Positions 1 to 9,571 of a DNA stretch of 64,000 nucleotides are shown one piece after another (position 1 is the first letter of the stretch; each line of letters starts with the position of its first letter). The DNA comes from Syngnathus acus (lineage: Eukaryota > Chordata > Actinopteri > Syngnathiformes > Syngnathidae): contig NC_051087.1 in the NCBI RefSeq assembly GCF_901709675.1, positions 16,253,067 to 16,317,066 of the forward strand, given 5' to 3'. Made by a program: the position numbers and the translations under genes. The notes beneath the pieces are model-generated. The model saw only the letters and a program-made list of their open reading frames with translations, ran no database searches and was not told the origin of the DNA.

Positions 1-757
1 AAAGTGTATGCTTGCATTACACTATACAAAAGTGTCGATCTCCCACTTGGTGTAGAGAAAATCACATCACAACTGAGCACAACTGATATTTCTCACAAGC
101 CAAGGAACATCTCAATTTCAAAACAAAACTATGCAAACAAATCAACATTGGAATCCACCATTAATTTTTCAATAGCTTGCCATGTATTAATTGAAGGACT
201 TGATTGTCACTGTAAAATTTATTATGGTTTTCTTCTCATTCTCTTTGTCAAGCTCACTTGTTTGTTTGCTCTCTCGCTGCACTTCTGGTAATGGATTCTT
301 TCGAAATGGATTCTGAGAAATGAGAGGGCTTGACGATAGAAGGAGTAGATGGAAGTAGATGGAAGTAGATGGAAGTAAAGGACGGAGAGGGGAGAACTTG
401 TTGCTCCTGTCAATGCTAATTAAGCTTTTACAATTGAAAATTGTCTCTTAAACTATAATTTGCCGGTTGGCCATTCACTGTGGTAGGTTTTTGTGTAGCT
501 TTAGAGGTAATATCTATTGGTTTAACTATTAATTAAAAAAAAAATTAAGTAATTCCATTGAAAAGTACAGTTGTTTTACTGTTACTGATAACGGTGTTTT
601 TTTTTTGCTCAGATAATTGTCTTGATATCATTAAAAGAAAGAAATCAACATGTTTGTGGCACCAAAGTTAATCCCTCAAGGAAGTGAGTGTGTTAGTTAT
701 TGATTTCTGTGGTCAGCACCAGATTGCTATTGAATATGACTGGCACCATGGATTCTG
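1..757. other. AT-rich sequence without a recognisable gene
   Basis: I see no conserved coding segment or repeat family here. It lies downstream of teneurin exon 4 on the minus strand, so it is most simply intronic. A short direct repeat of a GGAAGTAGAT unit sits near 348-378. Confidence 0.5.
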
Positions 758-774
758 AGTGTGTGCGTGAGTAC

Positions 775-819
<45 letters not shown>

Positions 820-820
820 T
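758..820. repeat. (GT)n/(GCGT)n microsatellite
   Basis: A run of GT dinucleotides passes into GCGT tetranucleotides. Confidence 0.95.
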
Positions 821-924
821 CTTATTAAACAAGCATAACCACTTCTACTAGTCAGTTACTTCTTCCTATGAAAGACCAAAAGCAACACATTAACTCGACT
901 TGATGGACTTGAAAAAGTTTGAGG

Positions 925-1000
925 CAGAGAGAGAGAGAGAGAGAGACAGACAGAGAGAGAGACAGACAGAGAGAGAGACAGACAGAGAGAGAGAGAGTGA
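925..1000. repeat. GA/CAGA-rich simple repeat
   Basis: GAGA and CAGA units alternate. Open frames across it read as Glu/Arg repeats and are artefacts of composition. Confidence 0.9.
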
Positions 1001-1192
1001 AAGAGTGAAAGAAAATGAACTGCTATATAAAATCTACTGTATTACCCAGTCCATCTCTTTGCATAGGGATTGGTTTATGAAAGTGTTCATTTCTCACAGT
1101 TGCGAGGAATGCCAAATTTCTACCCTAGACTGTACTTGTAGTCTACCCAAGTCATGTCATCAATACAGTAAATATTTGCATGAAAAGCACTT

Positions 1193-1562
1193 TGGCTCGG
1201 TGATGCACTGGTTAGCACGACTGCCTCACAGTTAGGAGGGTGCGGGTTCGATTCCATCTCCGGCCCTCCCTGTGTGGAGTTTGCATGTTCTCCCCGTGCC
1301 CGTGTGGATTTTCTCCGGGCACTCCGGTTTCCTTCCACATGCCAAAAATACCACTTACCAAAAACATGCTTGGTAGCCGATTGAGCACTCCAAATTGTCC
1401 CCAGGTGTGAGTGCAAGTGCAAATGGTTGTTCGTCTCTGTGTGCATTGCAATTGGCTGGCAACCAGTTCAGGGTGTCCCCCACCTACTGCCCGATGACTG
1501 CTGGGATAGGCTCCAGCACGCCCGCAACCCCCGTGGGGACAAGCGGTATAGAAGATGGATGG
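1193..1562 (+). mobile_element. tRNA-derived SINE, full-length copy
   Basis: The 5' end carries pol III promoter boxes: an A-box-like TGGTTAGCACG and a B-box GGTTCGATTCC about 30 bp later. A conserved body of about 300 bp follows and ends in a GATGGATGG tail. The 7-bp direct repeat AGCACTT flanks it at 1186-1192 and 1563-1569, fitting LINE-mediated insertion. It is the first of about ten copies or fragments of this family in the window. Confidence 0.85.
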
Positions 1563-1569
1563 AGCACTT

Positions 1570-2789
1570 CTAGGACTTAAATGTAAAACAACCAAATAAA
1601 AAAACAGCGAGTAAAGCTATAGCTGAGGGTGCCATCGTGATGTTTTCTTACATCTTTTTTCTTACATCATTCTTTAGCAATACCATTACTTTAAACTACT
1701 GTCAGAGTAAGTTGCCATTAAACTTCTGCAACAATAAGTTGTCAGCAGAGTTCACCACCCTGAGAATGATGCAGCAAGCACTATCATAAGAAGCAAACAG
1801 TATATGTTTTTGGATAGAAGCGGTCCCATAAGTGACCATGTGTTGGCATTTCAGCTATTTAATCAAACATGGAAATGAGAGATAGCACAGGTTTAATAAA
1901 ATGAGCTGCACACCAAACACCCACTCAAAACTAAACAGCTGCATCTTTAAGTGTCAATTAGCCATTGAAAACTTGACGACTACTCACTTTTAGAGGGGAA
2001 GTGTATTCACTAGAGCTCTGACATACACAACATAATGTCATCTAATAAAAACATTTTCAAACTTAATATAGGAAATTCAGCGACTCAGCACTTTAACTCA
2101 GTGTTAATTATCACATCGTCTCTTAATGAAGACTCACTCAGGAGTGTTAGTATGTCTTAATGAAAATACAGTGTACGCTCTGTTTGTGAATGTGTATACA
2201 TTAATGTCACTGAGAATTCTTTTTGCCGTAATTAATTATGAAAATCACACCTGTTTGACAAACATGCTTTGAGGATAATGAATGTAACCACAGACACACA
2301 GAGGCAACCACATACCTGTAAGCCAAGCATTATACAGACTATAACCATACTCTATTTTGTTAGCCTCACTTTTAAAAAAGTGAAGTTATTGGACACCTGC
2401 ACATGATGCCAAATGTACAGCAGTCAAGATACTGAAAATGCTTATACTGTACATCTCACATCTCTTTCGCCCAGTCATAGTTCATTCACACACCAATGAC
2501 ACTGCATCACAAGCAGGGACTTACAGGTGGGGTTTCAGTAGCAAATCCAAACCTTCAGGTTGAGGAATTACAACTAGTACCTTAGCCACTCTATACCGCG
2601 TCTACTGTATATTTTTGCAAGAATTAAGGAAATACTTTAGCTTTGTGATTCATCACACTATCATTTTATGAGGACATTTGGTTTCAGCACCATGGAATAT
2701 CATAGAACATATCGTTTATGGAACAATGCAGGACAGGGTCATAACAAGAGCACAAGACATAAGGAGAGAAGACAAAAATTCTGTCCTAC
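1570..2789. other. Intronic sequence downstream of teneurin exon 4
   Basis: No coding similarity or repeat family is recognised. It directly follows the splice donor of the teneurin exon on the minus strand. The next exon is not found here and should lie off the left edge. Confidence 0.5.
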
Positions 2790-3074
2790 CGTTCTCACTG
2801 TCGGACTTGTTCTCGTGTTCGGTATCGGTAAGAGTCAGCACTGAGTTGGAGCGGCTGGATAAACAGGAACTCTGAGATGACTTTCCCAAACCCCCGCGGT
2901 CCCACAGCCGCATAGCTCTCTCTGGTGACATCATAGCTTGACTGTCCACATCTTGGTCCTGGGCTGTAGCAACAGAGAAACCACCGTGGGGGAGGCACAT
3001 CTCAGAGCAGAATGCTAGGCCTTGGCGTGATGGTGGATCGCAGATGCCCAGTTGACGGAGACTAAAATGATGAC
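2790..3074 (-). CDS. tenm3: Teneurin coding exon 4 (cytoplasmic domain)
   Basis: Teneurins are type II single-pass adhesion proteins acting in neuronal wiring. This exon encodes part of the intracellular Ten_N domain. Reading the minus strand gives diagnostic teneurin phrases: [18 protein letters not shown], a [10 protein letters not shown] block (family form MSPEHAMRLW), then [10 protein letters not shown] and [15 protein letters not shown]. The GLAFC..EM.LPH arrangement resembles teneurin-3 more than teneurins 1, 2 or 4, judged from memory. The acceptor is TTACAG before 3074 and the donor GTAGGA after 2790. The exon is 285 bp with phase 1 at both ends, and its first two bases complete the Gly codon begun by the exon at 14935-15005. 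The reading frame has no stop. The paralog assignment is less certain than the family. Confidence 0.93.
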
Positions 3075-3127
3075 CTGTAATATAGTTAGGCTGTTTCAAT
3101 GTTTCTTGAACCGTTTGAAGCAATACA

Positions 3128-3379
3128 CCGTGATTTCTGGACTATAAGCCGCACCCGATTATACAGCTACAATTAGGGGAAAATCCTGTTATATATAGTA
3201 CAAGCTGCACTGGACTATAAGCCGCAGGTGTTTTAATGTTTAATTTGCATGTATAAGATAATATGCTCAAATCATACAATGTCATAAAAATCATGAAAAG
3301 TCCATAGATAAGCAACACTATAAACCACAGGGTTCAAAGCTTGTGCAAAACGTAGCGGCTTATAGTTGGGAAAATACGG
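3128..3379. mobile_element. Short MITE of the CCGTATTTTCxGGACTATAAG family
   Basis: The left end reads CCGTGATTTCTGGACTATAA and the right end closes with AAAATACGG followed by TA. Internal GGACTATAAGCCGC motifs repeat the subterminal pattern. It is about 250 bp, non-coding, and a short relative of the elements at 11600 and 29241. The TA flank suggests a Tc1/mariner-type target, but the superfamily is inferred. Confidence 0.65.
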
Positions 3380-3511
3380 TAGATAATAACATCGACTTGA
3401 CGGCAGCACTGTAGAGAGTGGTCAATGCATCTGCTTTTTTATCCCAAAAAAATCTGAATCAGAAGAATACAAATTGTCCATTGGTGTTATTGTGACTGAT
3501 TAGTGTTTGTC

Positions 3512-3652
3512 TGAGCCCTGCAATTGATTGGGGGTGAGTTCAGACTGCACCCTGTCTCTGATACAAAATCACCTGGGCGCGGCTGCAGGGATAGGCTGCT
3601 GCTTACTAATGGCCCCAATAAAGGCAGGCCCAATAGAAAAGGGATGGATGGC
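3512..3652 (+). mobile_element. SINE 3' fragment, diverged
   Basis: It matches the 3' half of the SINE at 1193 loosely (GCAGGGATAGGCTGC, then GGGATGGATGG). The tRNA-like head is missing. Confidence 0.5.
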
Positions 3653-3805
3653 TATTCACTTCATGCAAATGAAACCCGGGAAAAATATTAAACGACAAAA
3701 AAATAAGCATGCCAACTTTTTATATTTGAAAATATGGAACTTTTGTGATTAAAGTATGAATTTAGTATGAATAAGTTCAAGTTATTCATCTTGTTATATT
3801 AACTA

Positions 3806-3928
3806 TTCATTCATTCATTTATCCTCTGAACCACTTCATTCTCGAAAGGGTTGTGGGCATGCCGAAGCCTGTCCCAGCAGTCTTTGGGCAATTGGCAAAC
3901 TGGTCACCAGCCAATCGCTGGGCAAATA
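3806..3928 (-). mobile_element. SINE 3' fragment, reverse orientation
   Basis: A diverged reverse-complement match to the 3' end of the same SINE, starting at an ATTCATTCATTC tail and including the CCCAGCAGTC and CACCAGCCAATCGC blocks. Confidence 0.5.
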
Positions 3929-4238
3929 TTTTTTCTGTGAAACTGAATAAAACCATAAAGTGAAATGCAAGCAAAATGCCAAGTTTCATCTGCTGCTATT
4001 AGATGTAAAATGTAAAAGGTCATTGTAAATATGATACTGAAGGCATTAAAAACTGTCACGTTGAGCATTACCGTTTTTTTCCATGTATAATGCGCAAAAT
4101 TTAACTAATTTATTGTCCTAAAATCCGGGGTGCGCATTATACATGGGTACAATTTAAAAAAATATATATTTTCTTTTTTTTTTATTTATTTATTTTTTTT
4201 GAAGAAAATCATGGTACAACAATTTTTGAAGAAAATCT

Positions 4239-4440
4239 TGTCACGGATGGAGTGTGGAAAGGAAGAGGGCGACCAAGTGCAGCTTGAACCAGGGTTCATT
4301 GGAGGAACTCAAAACACAGACTTGGTAAACTAACATAACTCTCTAACAAAACCAACAACAGGACTGACCGACAAAGACGTGGAACAAAAAGACAGGGGGA
4401 CATTACCAAAGACAGGAACAGAAACCTGTGTTATTGTCAA
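4239..4440 (-). mobile_element. Gypsy-type LTR fragment inside the MITE
   Basis: It starts with TGTCACGGATGGAG and shares the order GGGCGACCAA.TGCAGCTTG..CCAGGG, then GGACTGACCGACAAAGACG, with the solo LTR at 36254-36621. The other end is missing. Copy 2 of the host MITE has nothing equivalent, so this is a later insertion in copy 1. Confidence 0.55.
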
Positions 4441-4969
4441 ATATTGTTTGTTTTTTAATCTCCATCGCGGACTGGACGTCATACGGAGGCAGTATCACTG
4501 CGCATGCGCACTATGGATCCGATGCGAATAGTCCTCTTCTCTTCTTGACTGACAATGAATGTGATAGTTTAATACATACAATCAGCAAATAACAAAATAC
4601 GTATTACAGGTAATATTTTATTTCACAACACTTTGCCTTGTTCCTTTCGTCTCTGCTGTTCACTTCAAACACGCTCCATACGAACGCAATGCTCTCGTAT
4701 CAGACGCTTGCTCGATCACCTGCTCGTTTGCTGTCACAATGTACCCTACACAAATCCGAAACATTTGTTGCGGCTCCGAGTCACGACGAGGGGCAAGTTT
4801 TGGTTTCCAAGGGTGTTTTTATTCCTCTTCAACTTCTCTCCCATACAGAGCCGCCTTTTTCACATGTCCGCACGTCACTTTCCTCTCTTTTCATTTTAAC
4901 CTAACTGATCGCGGTGGTGCCTTTATGGGCAGTCGGAGAAATCAACGCCAACAAAAAAAATACATCCAG

Positions 4970-5210
4970 CCTAGTTAAGACCATACCAAAGACTATAAAA
5001 ATGGGACCCATTGCCTCCCTGCTTGGCACTCAGCGTTAAGGGTTGGAATTGGGGGGTTAGATCACCAAATGATTCCCGAGCGCGGCGCCGCTGCTGCTCA
5101 CTGCTCCCCTCTCCCCCAGGGGATGGATCAAAATCACACGGGGATGGGTCAAATGCAGAGGACAAATTTCACCACACCCAGATGCGTGTGTGACGATCAT
5201 TGGGACTTAA
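4970..5210 (+). mobile_element. 5'-truncated second SINE family
   Basis: It begins at ACCATACCAAAGACTATAAA and ends at GATCATTGGGACTT plus poly-A. It matches the complete copy at 22643-22959 in body and tail but lacks the tRNA-like head. The same fragment, with an internal deletion, sits at the matching position of the other MITE copy (27805-27875), so the MITE acquired it before the two copies separated. Confidence 0.75.
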
Positions 5211-5404
5211 AAAAAAAAAAAAAGAAAAAAAAAAAAGTCAAAATTTGGGTGCGTATTATACATGGGTACAGGCTTTTTTCCAGCATTGACATGCCATTTT
5301 TAGGGTGCGTATTATACATGGGGGCGCATTATACATGGAAGAAAACGGTAATTTTCTCTGAGGTCAGGCCGTGAATTAACCAAGACTAATATCATAATTT
5401 ATTT

Positions 5405-5515
5405 TTATTTTTAATTTAACCTTTATTTACCCAGGCATACAATTAAGAACAAGTTCTTATTTACAACTGCTACCTGACCCAAAGAACAATGGCTCTTTGA
5501 GGGGGGTGGGGGATG
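5405..5515. repeat. Dispersed short repeat (TTTACCCAGGC type)
   Basis: The block TTTAACCTTTATTTACCCAG, followed by AAGAACAAGTTCTTATTTAC, resembles a common fish interspersed repeat. No end structure is visible. Confidence 0.4.
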
Positions 5516-6177
5516 GAGTCACATTACAATGTGCTGATATCACTGATGGAATTTTTGAAACTATACACTATGACAACAACTGTTTAATAACAACAACTTG
5601 GTTATTATTAAGTACTTATAACGATTCATTCACATAAACACTATGAATTATGACCAATTTAAAATGCATACCATTGAATGAAATGTTTTGTAATAGATAT
5701 TCAGAAACTAAAGAATATATAGTGCCCTATTTTCAGTCGGGGCGCAAGCCTAGCGCACTGTGGCGCAAAAGGGGTGGGGCCAGACAAGGTTTTGATAAAT
5801 TTGGAGACCAATGCTGCTGGTTACAGGTGTCTGCGCCATGTGAGTGTCAGCTAGGGCTGTGGACTCGGTCGGATTTTTGCACCGAGTCCGAGTCTGAGTC
5901 CGGCCTCTTGACCATGAGTCCGAGTCCGAGTCTGAGTCCGAGTCCGAGTCCGGCTGTCCATTTTTTCTGTTAATTCATGTGACTGCTTAGTCTTTATTCA
6001 AGGCTAATTTAGATCAAAATCTAAATAATTACAACAGTTTTGTGATGGCTTTGTCTTTATTAAACATATAAACAAATACAATAAACAGATACTTTCAAGT
6101 TTTAATCATTAATTACACCATTATAGCTCAGACATTTATCTAAACACAAATAATTAGCGACGACCCCTTATTTGGAA

Positions 6178-6950
6178 AGCGAAAAACCCATGTCGTACGG
6201 CGTCAGCACTATGTTGTTTTCAATAAAAACATGAAGAACTCACGTTTGCGTCAGTCAATTTTAATTTTTATAAAGGATTATTCTCATTTGATGTCTTTAA
6301 ATTCATCCGCGTTCTGCCATTGAAGCGGGGTGCATTCAAAGACCAGTCGTACAGACGGAACACTCATTCACTTCACCAAAACGCAACAATATAATTACGT
6401 GAGCTCTTTGCATAAACCTCGATGCAAAGAAACTCCTCTTTTTGGGTACAGGCTACAAGGAGTATATATTACAAAGGAGACTTTATACTTATATAAATAT
6501 AATATATTTAAAAGCTGACACGATAGCAATGTCAAACGTGTTCATTTAAGAAAAAGCCACAAACGTTTTGTGATCAAATCTTTCATAATGAGAATGATTT
6601 GAGTGAATTGATTTTACAAGTTTTATCCCCCCTCCCCACCATCTGTCACTTTGCTTGGGACAAAAGGAGCCTTCAGAACTGAAATTTCTTCTCAATTTCA
6701 TTCAAATCAATTCACTCAAATCATTCTCGTTATGAAAGATTTGATCACAAAACGTTTCCGTCTGTACGACTGGTCTTTGAATGCACCCCGCTTCAATGGC
6801 AGAACGCGGATGAATTTAAAGACATCAAATGAGAATAATCCTTTATAAAAATTAAAATTGACTGACGCAAACGTGAGTTCTTCATGTTTTTATTGAAAAC
6901 AACATAGTGTTGACGCCGTACGACGCCGTACGACATCGGTTTTTCGCTAT
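6178..6950. repeat. Fold-back (inverted repeat) with arms near 240 bp
   Basis: The left arm, 6178-6357 plus 6558-6612, matches the reverse complement of 6700-6950 almost base for base. About 200 bp (6358-6557) interrupt the left arm only. The right arm contains an extra tandem GACGCCGTAC unit near 6912-6932. The loop between the arms is about 90 bp. Confidence 0.85.
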
Positions 6951-7012
6951 AATTCGGTATAATACGAGGTAGTCCACCCTCACCCAAAGTTAAGGTTTCA
7001 TGGGAATATTAT

Positions 7013-7440
7013 TGTCATAATTGTCTGGACCATATATGCTAATTGTTTAATGGTAGTTATTGATAGATCTTGAAGATGTCAAGTTATAGGTGCATAAGAC
7101 TATGTTGTTCATGCATATAGCACGTTCATTGTAAGAGGGGAAGAGATGTTGTGTATTATGGGCTAACTCAAATTCCGTAGTAGAAAAACCCCGGAAGTGG
7201 GATGGGCATTCTGTGTTGTTCTGGTACGCCCTGTGAACGCACTGTGAGTAAGGAATAAAGCAGTTATCATTCACGTCGTTGTCCGACCTATTCTTGCTAT
7301 CTAAGAACCTGGAAAATAGTAAGGATATAACATATATCACGGGTCATTACGACGAGTTTGGTGGAGTTTTTACTGCTTCTTCCAACTCCTACCGCGCTGA
7401 CTGTAACCTGACACTCTCTGGCTGCGTCTTGCCTCTTTTT
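7013..7440 (+). mobile_element. LTR-like remnant and adjoining block
   Basis: TGTCATAATTG at the left, AATAAAG near 7254 and a CA end near 7337 give an LTR-like profile. The adjoining 7330-7440 block recurs in reverse at 63302-63420. No primer-binding site or second LTR was found. Confidence 0.3.
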
Positions 7441-7829
7441 TTTATTGTCGGACTCGGTGGACTCGGTCAAAATCAGCACCGAGTCCGATTCCGAGTCCGA
7501 GTCCGGCAAAAAATGACCGAGTCCGAGTCCCCGAGTCCGAACCGAGTCCACAGCCCTGGTGTCAGCACAGTCATTTAGTCATGTGGCTTCTTCCCATCCC
7601 TTTAAATATGGCGCACCTTCTTTGCATAGAAAGTCTAGACATGGCAGAAAGTTCAAGACAACCCAATTTCTGCAAAAAAACATTTGCTCAAGGTCAAAGT
7701 ACGCAATACAGCCTACGTATTTACGGAACTACAGTGAGGTAAAGCCCTTAGACACGGCTTTACTTCGTGTCCATGCCTTCAGTAAAAATATAAATGAATA
7801 AAATGAAAATTGAAGAAAAAGGAAACGCA

Positions 7830-7858
7830 TACACACGCGCACACACACACACACACGC

Positions 7859-7911
<53 letters not shown>
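7830..7911. repeat. (CA)n microsatellite
   Basis: About 40 CA dinucleotides with a few CG interruptions. Confidence 0.95.
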
Positions 7912-7913
<2 letters not shown>

Positions 7914-8399
7914 AAACAATATTATGATGATAATCATGTATTTTTTACTAATAATTCCTACAATGATTCAGAAGAATTGTCCCACACAGTTGCTATGGAG
8001 AAACGGTCTCCCTGCGCTTTGATCAAAATCCACCAATGGCATCGGACCATCTGCGCCATGAATTGGAGTCCTATTTTTTTGCCCAGCACAAATGTAAGCA
8101 TGGGCATGGGGATTTCCTTTTTTTAACAATACGCCGGAACGCTTATTGAGGCTGAAAAGGGAGCAACAGCAATGTCTAAATGTTTTATATTAATTTTATA
8201 TTAATTTATACAAACATAGTTGCTCCATCAGAGCACAGACATGGCACACACAGCTTGGTAACTTTTCCATTACACATAAGGCAGAGCTCATTAACATCAT
8301 GACACATTGATACAAAACATTCAGTAGATAACAAGACATTCTTATGAGGATATGTTTTTCCTTCTTTTCCCCTCCCCTTCCGTATTCCTGCTTGCGGAC

Positions 8400-8525
8400 A
8401 GTATAAAACCTTCTGATCTGGAGTCTGACGTTGTTGTTCTCATCTGCTGAAGTGCACTTGTACTGACTGCCGTGAAGCAACCCAAGATCTTGCAAATAAA
8501 GAATGATTTATGTGGAGGTGGTTGT
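8400..8525 (+). promoter_or_regulatory. LTR-like TATA and poly-A signals
   Basis: AGTATAAAACC near 8400 is followed about 95 bp later by GCAAATAAAGAATG. This spacing resembles a retroviral U3/R boundary with a poly-A signal in R. A matching second LTR was not found, so it could be a solo LTR or the 5' LTR of a truncated element. Confidence 0.4.
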
Positions 8526-8550
8526 TTCTTTATGGTTTTCTTTTTTTTGT

Positions 8551-9066
8551 GTGTTAAAACTGCCGAGGGGGAATCCGTTGTTTTCTTTTTAATGTGTTAA
8601 AACTTCCGAGGGGGAATCCGGAGTTTTCTTTCTAATGTGTTAAAACTTCCGAGGGGGAATCCGGAGTTTTCTGTCTTTTGTGTTAAAACTTAAGAGGGGG
8701 AATCCGGAGTTTTCTTTCTAAAGTGTTAAAACTTCCGAGGGGGAATCCGGAGTTTTCTGTCTTTTGTGTTAAAACGTCCGTGGGGGAATCCGGAGTTTTC
8801 TTTCTAATGTGTTAAAACTTCTGAGGGGGAATCCGGAGTTTTCTGTCTTTTGTGTTAAAACGTCAGAGGGGGAATCCGGAGTTTTCTTTCTAAAGTGTTA
8901 AAACTTCCGAGGGGGAATCCGGAGTTTTCTGTCTTTTGTGTTAAAACTTCCGAGGGGGAATCCGGAGTTTTCTTTCTAATGTGTTAAAACTTCCGAGGAG
9001 GAATCCGGAGTTTTCTGTCTTTTGTGTTAAAACTTCCGAGGGGGAATCCGGGGTTTTCTTTTATGT
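8551..9066 (+). repeat. 43-bp tandem array with higher-order period
   Basis: Twelve units start at 8551 and every 43 bp to 9024, with no length change. The core is AAAACTTCCGAGGGGGAATC. Unit ends alternate between TTTCTTTCTAAT or TAAA and TTTCTGTCTTTT. Units 2-11 follow the order aat, B, aaa, B, aat, B, aaa, B, aat, B, so a four-unit (172-bp) higher-order repeat is visible. It lies just after the LTR-like signals and before a short open frame. Confidence 0.95.
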
Positions 9067-9298
9067 TGTGTCATTTGTGAGTGTTTTTGTGCTGTTGTGC
9101 TCGTGTATTGTCTTGTCTGTATTGTGGAGGGCGATAGGGTGTTGGCTCTGTTGCTCTAAAGCAGAGCAGACATATTTAGGGCGTTGGCCCTTGAATGTCT
9201 GGTTGTAATATTGTTGCAGTTTTTTATTCATAATTGTTACAATAGTTGTTTTTATTATTACATATTATGAATAGTATTAATTCGGATTAATTGTGAAA

Positions 9299-9571
9299 AT
9301 GGAAGGTGAATTTGACCGAGAGAAGGATTGGTTTGATCTGGAAGCACTCCCATTGGCAGATAAGAGTCTGAGAGATCAACTGATTGCCACTGTTGCAATT
9401 CAAGTGGAAAACATTCCGCCAAAAGAGCGCGATGAAAAACGAAAATAAATGATTGATTGGATTAAGAACTTTCAAAGATCTGGACACTTCCCTACTGATG
9501 ATAACAAAGCTGATGTGTGGCATTGTTACAAAAAACTGAAGCTAAATTGGTTGTCAGATAGGAAGAATTGA
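9299..9571 (+). pseudogene. Unidentified short ORF with one internal stop
   Basis: I do not recognise this protein. An ATG at 9299 opens 49 codons ending in TAA at 9446-9448. The same frame then stays open to TGA at 9569-9571, about 90 codons in all. The composition looks protein-like: an acidic start (EGEFDREKDWFDLEALP), a charged middle, and then IDWIKNFQRSGHFP. Its position after an LTR-like segment and tandem-repeat leader suggests the start of a retroelement gag or accessory gene broken by one stop. It could also be chance. Confidence 0.3.

Larger units (their letters stand above)
4071..5348. mobile_element. Non-autonomous TA-flanked DNA transposon, copy 1
   Basis: Ends read CCGTTTTTTTCCATGTATAA and, in reverse complement, CCGTTTTCTTCCATGTATAA, flanked by TA on both sides. 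Subterminal GGGTGCGTATTATACATGG motifs repeat several times near both ends, as is common for transposase-binding sites. Its interior from about 4560 to 4970 matches the reverse complement of copy 2 (27672-28579). No transposase is visible. It carries an LTR fragment and a partial SINE, listed separately. Confidence 0.8.
5852..7558. mobile_element. Non-autonomous hAT element with CCGAGT repeats
   Basis: Terminal repeats TAGGGCTGTGGACTCGGT and ACCGAGTCCACAGCCCTG are inverted and flanked by the perfect 8-bp duplication GTGTCAGC (5844-5851 and 7559-7566), which is diagnostic of hAT insertion. Both ends carry tandem CCGAGT hexamers for 70-100 bp. No transposase is visible. The interior holds a long fold-back hairpin and an LTR-like stretch. 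Confidence 0.9.

Noticed and set aside
900-1235. Open frame with Arg/Glu repeats
   Set aside because: It is a GA-rich simple repeat running into a SINE; no domain.
1193-1562. tRNA gene from the A and B boxes
   Set aside because: The boxes are present but no cloverleaf or anticodon arm forms, and the body and tail are those of a SINE.
8551-9066. Regular repeats resembling a CRISPR array
   Set aside because: The 43-bp units are contiguous, with no unique spacers, and the context is vertebrate DNA.
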